Position numbers and translations under genes: made by a program
DNA from: Clostridiaceae bacterium
GTDB taxonomy: Bacteria; Bacillota; Clostridia; Oscillospirales; Acutalibacteraceae
NCBI GenBank assembly: GCA_016303035.1
Contig: JAEDML010000047.1
Coordinates: 1-8,580, forward strand
DNA: 8,580 nt
Reading direction: 5' to 3'
Part shown: in pieces, positions 1 through 5,871 of the stretch
How positions within the stretch are numbered: position 1 is the first letter of the stretch
Layout: each line of letters starts with the position of its first letter
Notes under the pieces: generated by a model
Databases searched by the model: none
Seen by the model: only the letters and a program-made list of their open reading frames with translations
Told to the model about the DNA's origin: nothing

Positions 1-339
1 AATGTTATTGTCTGTAAGAGCAAGGCTTTTGCAATCAGAATTGTTCGGGCATATAAATACCTTACGCAGGAAAAGAATGAATTTGTTATGTCAAAGCAGT
101 TGCTCAGAAGCGGTACAAGTATCGGAGCAAATGTTAAGGAGGCCGTTCGGGGTCAGAGCAAGGCGGACTTTTATTCAAAATTAAACATTTCCTTAAAAGA
201 GGCAAGCGAAACCGAGTATTGGCTTGAAATCCTCTACGAGACAGAATATATTGATGAAAAACTATTTAACAGCATTTACGCAGATTGTCAGGAAATTATA
301 AAAATATTGGTTGCAATAACAAAAAATCAAAAATTTTAA
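1..339 (+). CDS. Four-helix-bundle (S23/IVS-type) protein, copy 1, 5' end cut by window
   Basis: This is the first of two tandem copies of a small helical protein. The reading frame is open from base 1 to a TAA at 337-339, giving 112 visible residues. By comparison with the downstream copy only the first three residues (M-M-D) lie outside the window, so the gene is probably intact rather than broken. The sequence contains the family signature SKQLLRSGTSIGANV, then GQSKADFYSKL and ASETEYWLEIL, which are hallmarks of the four-helix-bundle family known from proteins encoded in 23S rRNA intervening sequences (TIGR02436). This family shares its fold with Avd, the accessory protein of diversity-generating retroelements. 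Family members have no established enzymatic activity; nucleic-acid binding is suspected from the basic surface of relatives. It differs from copy 2 by only two bases: a silent Arg codon change (base 48) and the last codon, Phe here against Leu in copy 2 (base 334). No rRNA sequence surrounds it in this window. Family assignment is confident; function is unknown. Confidence 0.85.
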   Translation, partial: NVIVCKSKAFAIRIVRAYKYLTQEKNEFVMSKQLLRSGTSIGANVKEAVRGQSKADFYSKLNISLKEASETEYWLEILYETEYIDEKLFNSIYADCQEIIKILVAITKNQKF

Positions 340-363
340 TTCCGAATTACGCATTCCGAATTC
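339..363. repeat. 14-bp iterated ATTCCGAATT motif after copy 1
   Basis: Right after the stop codon of copy 1 the motif ATTCCGAATTACGC is followed by a second, partial iteration ATTCCGAATTC. The TTCCGAATT cores start at 340 and 354. The array is short and non-coding, and the same array follows copy 2. Confidence 0.75.
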
Positions 364-385
364 TTAAATAGAGAAAAGGCGATAT

Positions 386-733
386 ATGATGGATAATGTT
401 ATTGTCTGTAAGAGCAAGGCTTTTGCAATCAGAATTGTTCGAGCATATAAATACCTTACGCAGGAAAAGAATGAATTTGTTATGTCAAAGCAGTTGCTCA
501 GAAGCGGTACAAGTATCGGAGCAAATGTTAAGGAGGCCGTTCGGGGTCAGAGCAAGGCGGACTTTTATTCAAAATTAAACATTTCCTTAAAAGAGGCAAG
601 CGAAACCGAGTATTGGCTTGAAATCCTCTACGAGACAGAATATATTGATGAAAAACTATTTAACAGCATTTACGCAGATTGTCAGGAAATTATAAAAATA
701 TTGGTTGCAATAACAAAAAATCAAAAACTTTAA
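386..733 (+). CDS. Four-helix-bundle (S23/IVS-type) protein, copy 2, complete
   Basis: This is a complete 115-residue protein, the usual length for stand-alone S23/IVS-type four-helix-bundle proteins. Two ATGs stand in tandem at 386 and 389; a modest purine-rich site (AAAAGG, 374-379) precedes them at usable spacing, so either could start the protein. The conserved central segment reads SKQLLRSGTSIGANV (about residues 34-48), followed by a SKADFYSKL helix and the ASETEYWLE helix (about residues 71-79). It has no signal peptide or membrane segment, so it is presumably cytoplasmic. Apart from the first three residues, which copy 1 lacks in this window, and the last residue, the two proteins are identical. 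It lies 50 bp upstream of the topoisomerase gene in the same orientation and may share its transcript. The family is often encoded inside 23S rRNA insertions or as solitary repeated genes; its role is not established, and I infer none here. Confidence 0.88.
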   Translation: MMDNVIVCKSKAFAIRIVRAYKYLTQEKNEFVMSKQLLRSGTSIGANVKEAVRGQSKADFYSKLNISLKEASETEYWLEILYETEYIDEKLFNSIYADCQEIIKILVAITKNQKL

Positions 734-757
734 TTCCGAATTACGCATTCCGAATTC
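395..757 (+). repeat. Long direct repeat, unit 2 (period 394 bp)
   Basis: This is the second unit of the direct repeat. Identity to unit 1 ends at 757, after the shared tail with two TTCCGAATT motifs. Beyond that point the sequence is CGCATTAAAATAA followed by the topoisomerase ribosome binding site, while unit 1 continues TTAAATAGAG. Two mismatches in 363 bp indicate recent duplication or ongoing gene conversion. Confidence 0.97.
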
Positions 758-763
758 CGCATT
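733..763. repeat. 14-bp iterated ATTCCGAATT motif after copy 2
   Basis: Two full iterations are visible, ATTCCGAATTACGC and ATTCCGAATTCCGC, followed by ATT. The array sits between the stop of the second S23-type gene and the ribosome binding site of the topoisomerase gene. Its presence at the same place in both units suggests it is part of the duplicated element rather than of the host gene. Confidence 0.75.
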
Positions 764-770
764 AAAATAA

Positions 771-776
771 AGGGGG
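771..776 (+). promoter_or_regulatory. Ribosome binding site deciding the TTG start of the topoisomerase gene
   Basis: AGGGGG lies seven bases before TTG (784-786). No ATG or GTG is nearby in frame, and the encoded N-terminus (MAPRKKKEV) leads smoothly into the conserved domain, so the TTG is the likely start. Confidence 0.8.
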
Positions 777-783
777 AAATTTT

Positions 784-3024
784 TTGGCTCCGAGAAAGAA
801 AAAGGAAGTAAGCAAAACAAATAAAGCAAAAATTAACGCGTTTATCGCGGGCGCCGGCAGTGTTGTCGAACAGCCGATAACCGATACGCTTGAAACCAAC
901 TATATGCCGTATGCCATGAGCGTTATTGTTTCGCGCGCGATTCCCGAAATTGACGGATTTAAGCCGTCACACCGAAAGCTCCTTTATACTATGTATAATA
1001 TGGGGCTTTTAAACGGCGGAACAATTAAGTCTGCTAATATTGTAGGGCGCACAATGCAGTTGAATCCCCACGGCGACGCGGCAATATATGAAACAATGGT
1101 AAGACTTTCAGAGGGCAATCAGGCACTTTTACACCCGTATGTTGAGTCAAAGGGCTCCTTCGGTAAGGCGTATTCGCGGGATATGGCTTATGCCGCCTCG
1201 CGTTATACCGAAGCGAAATTAGCGCCGATTGCCGCCGAGCTTTTTGCCGATATAGATAAGGACACGGTGGATTTTGTCGACAACTACGACGCGACAATGA
1301 AGGAGCCGACGCTTTTTCCCGTAACCTTTCCGTCTGTGCTGGTAAACGCCAATACGGGTATCGCAGTAGGTATGGCAAGCTCTATTTGTCCGTTTAACCT
1401 GCGCGAGGTCTGCGATACTACAATCGCGTACATTAAGGATAACGATATAAATGTAGCCGATACACTTTTAGCGCCCGATTTCCCGATAGGCGGCGAGCTT
1501 CTCTATAACCGAGATGAAATGGAAAAGATTTATGAAACAGGGCGCGGCAGTTTTAAGGTTCGCGGCGTTTACAGCTTTGATAAATCGCAAAATTGTATAG
1601 ATATAACCGAGATACCGCCTACCACCACCACCGAAGCGATAATCGAAAAGGTTATAGAGCTTGTAAAGCAGAAAAAAATTACCGAAATTAACGATATCCG
1701 TGACGAAACCGACCTAAACGGTCTAAAAATCACAATAGATTTAAAGCGCGGCGCAGACCCCGATAAGCTTATGAAAAAGGTCTTTAAAATGACCCCGTTG
1801 CTTGACAGTTTTTCCTGCAACTTTAACATACTTATAGCAGGCTCCCCAAAGGTTATGGGGGTCAAGGAAATAATAAGCGAGTGGGTCGCTTTCCGCGAGG
1901 AATGTGTCCGCAGACGGGTTTATTTCAAGCTTTCAAAGGCTAAGGATAAGCTGCATTTACTGCAAGGTCTTGAAAAAATACTTCTTGATATTGACAAGGC
2001 GATAAAGATTGTCCGCGAGACCGATGAGGAGATTCAGGTTGTCCCCAACCTTATGATAGGTTTCGGTATAGACAAGATTCAGGCGGAGTATGTAGCCGAA
2101 ATTAAGCTGCGTCATCTAAACCGCGAGTATATTTTAAAGCGCACCGCCGATATTGAGCAGTTAGAGCGCGAAATTGAAGATATGCAGGATATTTTAAAAT
2201 CCCGCAGCCGTGTTCTGAAAATAATAGTAAAAGAGCTTACCGCCGTTTCCGAAAAATACGGCAAGGACCGTCTGACGCAGATAGTCTCCGCCGATAACGA
2301 GGAAAGCGAAACAGAGGAGCAGCAGCTTGACGAATCACCCGTTACGCTGTTCTTTACCAAGGACGGGTACTTTAAGAAAATTACGCCGCTGTCGCTTAGA
2401 ATGAGCGGCGCGCAAAAGCTTAAAGAGGGGGATGAGATAACCCAAACCGTTGAATCCGACAATGCTTCGGAGCTGTTATTCTTCTCAGACAAAGCGCAGG
2501 TCTACAAATCAAAAACCGCGGAATTTTCCGATTCAAAGGCAAGCGTTCTCGGCGAGTATATACCGTCAAGCTTAGGCTTTGATGAGGCTGAAAATGCCGT
2601 TTATATGGTTCAGACCCGTGACTACGGCGGATATATGATTTTTGTGTTTGATAACGGCAGAATTTCAAAGGTTCCGCTTTCGTCCTACCAAACAAAAACC
2701 AACCGCAAAAAGCTTATAAAGGCATACTGCGAAAAATACACGCTTCATACCGTGTTCTTTGTAAATCAGGATATTGAGCTTCTGCTTAAATCCACCAACG
2801 GGAGAATGCTTATTGTAAACACCGCGTCGATACCGTCTAAGGCCACCAAGGATAACGGCGGTATCGGGGTTATGACCCAGAAGAAGGGACAGAGAATTCT
2901 CTCTGCCGAAATATACACTTCAGGTACGCTCGAAAATGAGCACCGCTACCGCACACGCAATCTGCCTGCCGCGGGAAGCAAGCCACTTGCCGGAACGGCG
3001 GAGCAGGCAAAGCTTGATTTGTAG
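784..3024 (+). CDS. parC: Type IIA DNA topoisomerase subunit A (ParC/GyrA family, topoisomerase IV-like)
   Basis: This is the A subunit of an ATP-dependent type II topoisomerase, which cuts and rejoins both DNA strands and works as an A2B2 complex with a GyrB/ParE partner. I chose the TTG start because AGGGGG (771-776) sits seven bases upstream; the first internal ATG would be Met41, inside the conserved YMPYAMSVIVSRAIP segment. The breakage-reunion domain spans about residues 30-480. It contains the winged-helix region, the catalytic pair Arg140-Tyr141 in SRYTEAKLAP, the DNA-bending isoleucine in TGIAVGMAS (Ile193), and a coiled-coil arm around residues 380-480. From about 517 follows a degenerate beta-pinwheel that lacks a GyrA box (QRRGGKG), so the protein is closer to ParC; its 746 residues also fit ParC better than GyrA. 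The quinolone positions equivalent to E. coli GyrA Ser83 and Asp87 are Ala99 and Glu103. The stretch before the catalytic Tyr (GSFGKAYSRDMAYAAS) departs from the usual GNFGSxDGD form. No partner subunit lies in the window. The family is certain; gyrA versus parC is probable only. Confidence 0.93.
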   Translation: MAPRKKKEVSKTNKAKINAFIAGAGSVVEQPITDTLETNYMPYAMSVIVSRAIPEIDGFKPSHRKLLYTMYNMGLLNGGTIKSANIVGRTMQLNPHGDAAIYETMVRLSEGNQALLHPYVESKGSFGKAYSRDMAYAASRYTEAKLAPIAAELFADIDKDTVDFVDNYDATMKEPTLFPVTFPSVLVNANTGIAVGMASSICPFNLREVCDTTIAYIKDNDINVADTLLAPDFPIGGELLYNRDEMEKIYETGRGSFKVRGVYSFDKSQNCIDITEIPPTTTTEAIIEKVIELVKQKKITEINDIRDETDLNGLKITIDLKRGADPDKLMKKVFKMTPLLDSFSCNFNILIAGSPKVMGVKEIISEWVAFREECVRRRVYFKLSKAKDKLHLLQGLEKILLDIDKAIKIVRETDEEIQVVPNLMIGFGIDKIQAEYVAEIKLRHLNREYILKRTADIEQLEREIEDMQDILKSRSRVLKIIVKELTAVSEKYGKDRLTQIVSADNEESETEEQQLDESPVTLFFTKDGYFKKITPLSLRMSGAQKLKEGDEITQTVESDNASELLFFSDKAQVYKSKTAEFSDSKASVLGEYIPSSLGFDEAENAVYMVQTRDYGGYMIFVFDNGRISKVPLSSYQTKTNRKKLIKAYCEKYTLHTVFFVNQDIELLLKSTNGRMLIVNTASIPSKATKDNGGIGVMTQKKGQRILSAEIYTSGTLENEHRYRTRNLPAAGSKPLAGTAEQAKLDL

Positions 3025-3053
3025 TTGAAGTAGCTTTTATTATGTAGTATAAT
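3025..3053 (+). promoter_or_regulatory. Sigma-70/SigA-type promoter for valS-metY-metA
   Basis: TTGAAG (3025-3030) is followed after 17 bp by a perfect TATAAT (3048-3053). Spacing is optimal, and the -35 box matches the TTGACA consensus at four of six positions. It begins at the base after the topoisomerase stop codon. Transcription would start near 3060, leaving an untranslated leader of about 140 nt before valS. No comparable promoter was seen upstream of metY or metA. Confidence 0.7.
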
Positions 3054-3067
3054 ACTAAAAATAAAAA

Positions 3068-3089
3068 CCGCCCGTATATTTACGGACGG
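3068..3089. terminator. Hairpin with T-tract on the minus strand; leader hairpin 1 on the plus strand
   Basis: Bases 3068-3076 pair with 3081-3089 (one C-A mismatch, 4-nt loop). On the minus strand the stem is followed by GGTTTTTATTTTTAG, a typical rho-independent terminator. On the plus strand the A-rich tract precedes the stem and no T-tract follows, so it should not stop topoisomerase or valS transcription. It lies just inside the predicted valS leader. No minus-strand gene that needs it is visible. Confidence 0.5.
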
Positions 3090-3091
3090 CC

Positions 3092-3134
3092 TGTCAGTAC
3101 CGATATGCAAACGCTCTTAAATATCTGTCTGACA
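3092..3134 (+). promoter_or_regulatory. Structured valS leader RNA: hairpin 2
   Basis: TGTCAG (3092-3097), AC (3099-3100) and GATAT (3102-3106) pair with ATATC (3121-3125), GT (3127-3128) and CTGACA (3129-3134). This makes 13 base pairs interrupted by a bulged T (3098) and one C-T mismatch, with a 14-nt loop at 3107-3120. It lies between the promoter and the valS start codon. It has no T-box consensus (no TGGNACCGCG) and matches no riboswitch class I recognise. A regulatory role is inferred only from position and structure. Confidence 0.4.
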
Positions 3135-3202
3135 TAAATAATATGTACTGTTTTTTTAAAAAAATCAGCGGAAGTTTTTCCCAAATCGGAGTGAAATTTA
3201 TA

Positions 3203-5836
3203 ATGGCAAAAGAATTGGCTAAGCAATACGACCCGAAAGAGGTTGAGGACCGTATTTACAAGCAATGGCTTGACGGTAAGTATTTTCACGCAAAGAGGGA
3301 AGAGGGCAAGCCTACATTTACAATAGTTATACCCCCTCCGAATATTACCGGTCAGCTTCATATGGGTCATGCTCTTGATGAAACCCTGCAGGATATCCTT
3401 ATAAGATTCAAGCGTATGCAGGGCTATGATACGCTTTGGGTACCCGGAACCGACCATGCTTCAATCGCGACCGAGGCTAAAATAGTCGAAAGCATGAAAA
3501 AAGAGGGGCTGACAAAGCAGGATGTCGGCCGTGACGGTTTTCTTGAACGCGCCTGGGCGTGGAAGGAAAAATACGGCGGCAGAATTATAGAGCAGCTTAA
3601 AAAATTAGGTTCCTCCTGCGATTGGGACAGGGAGCGCTTTACTTTGGACGAGGGCTGCAGCCGCGCCGTAAGAGAGGTGTTTGAAGACCTTTATAACAAG
3701 GGGCTTATCTACCGCGGCGAGCGCATTATCAACTGGTGTCCGCACTGTAAGACCTCTATTTCGGACGCAGAGGTGGAATACGAGGAGCAGGCAGGTCATT
3801 TTTGGCATTTAAGGTATCCGTTTAAGGACGGCAGCGGTTATCTTGAGCTTGCTACCACACGCCCCGAAACCCTGCTCGGAGATACCGCCGTTGCGGTTAA
3901 TCCCAACGATGAAAGATATAAGGATATTGTCGGCAAAACCCTTATTCTGCCGATTGTTCACCGTGAAATACCCGTAATTGCCGACGATTATGTTGAGGTT
4001 GATTTTGGAACCGGCGTAGTAAAAATTACGCCCGCACACGACCCTAATGACTTTGAAGTAGGCCTGCGACACAACCTTGAAGTTATAAATGTTTTGACAG
4101 AGGACGCTAAAATAGTTTCCGATTATCCGAAATATGCGGGAATGGACCGCTATGAAGCGAGAAAGGCAATAGTAGCGGACCTTGAAGCCGAGGGTGCGCT
4201 TGTAAGCATTGAGGACTATAGTCATAATGTGGGCACCTGCTACCGCTGCGGAACAACGGTTGAGCCGCGCGTTTCAAAACAGTGGTTTGTAAAAATGAAG
4301 CCATTGGCAGAGCCTGCCATAGCCGCCGTTAAAGACGGAGAGACTAAATTCATACCCAAGAGATTTGAAAAGGTGTATTTCCACTGGCTTGAGAATATAA
4401 GGGACTGGTGCATTTCCCGTCAGCTTTGGTGGGGACACAGAATCCCTGCGTGGTACTGCGATGACTGCGGTGAGATTACCGTTTCAAAGGACGAGGTTCA
4501 CTGCTGCTCCCACTGCGGAAGTAAGAATATTACGCAGGACCCCGATACGCTTGATACCTGGTTTTCTTCCGCGCTGTGGCCGTTTTCAACGCTCGGCTGG
4601 CCTGAGGAAACCGAGGACTTTAAGCATTATTATCCTACAAACACGTTGGTTACGGGCTATGATATAATTCCGTTTTGGGTAATGCGTATGATGTTTTCGG
4701 GGTTAGAGCAGACCGGTAAAGTACCGTTTGATACCGTTTTGATTCACGGTCTTGTACGCGATTCAAAGGGACGGAAAATGTCAAAATCACTCGGTAACGG
4801 AATTGACCCGCTTGAGATTATCGACAATTACGGAGCAGACGCACTACGCTTCTCACTTGCAACCGGCAACAGTCCCGGAAACGATATGCGCTATATTGAC
4901 GAGCGTGTAGAAGCCAGCCGTAATTTTGCCAACAAGATTTGGAACGCCGCAAGATTTATACTTATGAATCTTGAAAGCGATAAAGAGCTTCCCGTAAACA
5001 CCGACGATATTGCGCTTGAAGACAAGTGGATTCTTTCAAAATACAATACGCTGGTTGCACAGGTTACCGATAACCTTGAAAAATATGAGCTGGGTCTTGC
5101 CGTGCAGAAGCTTTACGATTTTATTTGGGATGTTTTCTGCGACTGGTACATTGAAATATGCAAGTCCCGCCTTAACGGTGACGATCCTAAGGCCGCGGAT
5201 ACCTGCCGTTCGGTGCTGGTTTCGGTATTCACCGGAACGCTCAAGCTGCTTCATCCCTTTATGCCGTTTATAACCGAGGAAATCTGGCAGTCTATGCCGC
5301 ACTCGGGAGAGTCTATAATGATTTCAAGCTGGCCTTTATATAACGAAGCCTACCGATTTGAGGATGAAGAAAAACAGTTCGAAAAGATAATGGCGGCAAT
5401 TAAAGCAATACGCAACCGCAGGGCTGAAATGAATGTACCGCCGTCAAAAAAGGCAAAGGTCTGCATTGCAACACCGTTTAAGGATACTTTTTTAAAGGGA
5501 ACGGCGTATATCTGCCGTCTTGCCTATGCTTCCGCGGTAGAGGTAGGCGACAGCTTTGACGCCGCAGGCGCCGTGCGCGTAGTTACCGATTCGGCGCAGA
5601 TTTATATGCCTATGAAGGAACTTGTCGATTTTGAAGCCGAGCTTGCAAGGCTTAATAAGGACCTTAAAAAAGCGGAAGAGGACAGGGAATTCTTTGAGAA
5701 AAAGCTTAACAATCAGGGCTTTGTTTCAAAAGCGCCCGCCGCTGTTGTAGAACAGCAGCGTACCCAACTTAAAAAGGTGCTTGATAAAATTGAAATTCTA
5801 AAGGGCAGTATAAAAGAAATTGAAAATATGAACTGA
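3203..5836 (+). CDS. valS: Valyl-tRNA synthetase (ValRS), class I
   Basis: This cytoplasmic enzyme charges tRNA-Val with valine using ATP and hydrolyses mischarged Thr-tRNA-Val. At 877 residues it is full length. The start is the ATG at 3203, preceded by GGAG (3188-3191). The frame is open 20 codons further upstream, but that extension is Phe/Lys-rich, runs through the A/T-rich leader and has no ribosome binding site. In order it shows PPPNITG and the HIGH motif as HMGH (residues 53-56), a CPHC zinc knuckle (179-182), the CP1 editing domain with TTRPE (218-222), CYRCG (346-350), a second metal-binding cluster (Cys419/Cys422 with Cys435/Cys438), WCISRQLWWGHRIP, and KMSKS (525-529). The anticodon-binding domain with MNVPPSKK follows, and a C-terminal coiled-coil arm runs from about 807 to 877. 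The set is diagnostic for ValRS rather than IleRS or LeuRS. It heads a probable operon with metY (35 bp gap) and metA. No T-box leader, common for valS in Firmicutes, was found. Confidence 0.98.
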   Translation: MAKELAKQYDPKEVEDRIYKQWLDGKYFHAKREEGKPTFTIVIPPPNITGQLHMGHALDETLQDILIRFKRMQGYDTLWVPGTDHASIATEAKIVESMKKEGLTKQDVGRDGFLERAWAWKEKYGGRIIEQLKKLGSSCDWDRERFTLDEGCSRAVREVFEDLYNKGLIYRGERIINWCPHCKTSISDAEVEYEEQAGHFWHLRYPFKDGSGYLELATTRPETLLGDTAVAVNPNDERYKDIVGKTLILPIVHREIPVIADDYVEVDFGTGVVKITPAHDPNDFEVGLRHNLEVINVLTEDAKIVSDYPKYAGMDRYEARKAIVADLEAEGALVSIEDYSHNVGTCYRCGTTVEPRVSKQWFVKMKPLAEPAIAAVKDGETKFIPKRFEKVYFHWLENIRDWCISRQLWWGHRIPAWYCDDCGEITVSKDEVHCCSHCGSKNITQDPDTLDTWFSSALWPFSTLGWPEETEDFKHYYPTNTLVTGYDIIPFWVMRMMFSGLEQTGKVPFDTVLIHGLVRDSKGRKMSKSLGNGIDPLEIIDNYGADALRFSLATGNSPGNDMRYIDERVEASRNFANKIWNAARFILMNLESDKELPVNTDDIALEDKWILSKYNTLVAQVTDNLEKYELGLAVQKLYDFIWDVFCDWYIEICKSRLNGDDPKAADTCRSVLVSVFTGTLKLLHPFMPFITEEIWQSMPHSGESIMISSWPLYNEAYRFEDEEKQFEKIMAAIKAIRNRRAEMNVPPSKKAKVCIATPFKDTFLKGTAYICRLAYASAVEVGDSFDAAGAVRVVTDSAQIYMPMKELVDFEAELARLNKDLKKAEEDREFFEKKLNNQGFVSKAPAAVVEQQRTQLKKVLDKIEILKGSIKEIENMN

Positions 5837-5871
5837 CATTTATGTCTTTATCGGCAGAACGGAGATTTAAA

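Larger units (their letters stand above)
1..363 (+). repeat. Long direct repeat, unit 1 (period 394 bp)
   Basis: Bases 1-363 match 395-757 with only two substitutions (48 g versus 442 a; 334 t versus 728 c) and no gaps. The repeat covers the whole S23-type gene plus 24 bp of 3' flank. The left boundary is not visible because the repeat already runs at base 1, so more copies may exist upstream. The 31 bp between the units (364-394) carry the ribosome binding site and first codons of copy 2. Confidence 0.97.

Noticed and set aside
2..184. 60-residue plus-strand ORF in a second frame of S23 copy 1, and its twin at 396-578
   Set aside because: Both lie wholly within the S23-type genes in another frame, occur twice only because the gene is duplicated, and have no ribosome binding site or recognisable motif.
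705..734. Promoter-like TTGCAA-N18-TTTAAT at the end of S23 copy 2 (also present in copy 1)
   Set aside because: The -35 match is only four of six, the spacing is 18 and the region is A/T-rich, so chance matches are expected. It could drive the topoisomerase gene but the evidence is too weak for a feature.
1..757. CRISPR array or classical insertion sequence
   Set aside because: There are only two units of 363 bp containing a coding gene, no spacer-repeat pattern, no terminal inverted repeats and no transposase.
3143..3202. 20-codon N-terminal extension of valS
   Set aside because: No ribosome binding site precedes 3143; the extension is read from the A/T-rich leader. The ATG at 3203 has a GGAG and gives the usual ValRS N-terminus.
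3025..3202. T-box riboswitch upstream of valS
   Set aside because: I looked for the T-box sequence and antiterminator consensus and did not find them on the plus strand.
3080..3457. 125-residue minus-strand ORF ending inside the 3068-3089 hairpin
   Set aside because: Most of it is antisense to the conserved N-terminus of valS and it shows no recognisable motif. The coincidence with the minus-strand terminator is noted in the findings, but it is not enough to call a gene.
5842..5871. 10-codon N-terminal extension of metY
   Set aside because: The ATG at 5842 lacks a ribosome binding site; the extension itself contains the GGAG that serves the ATG at 5872.
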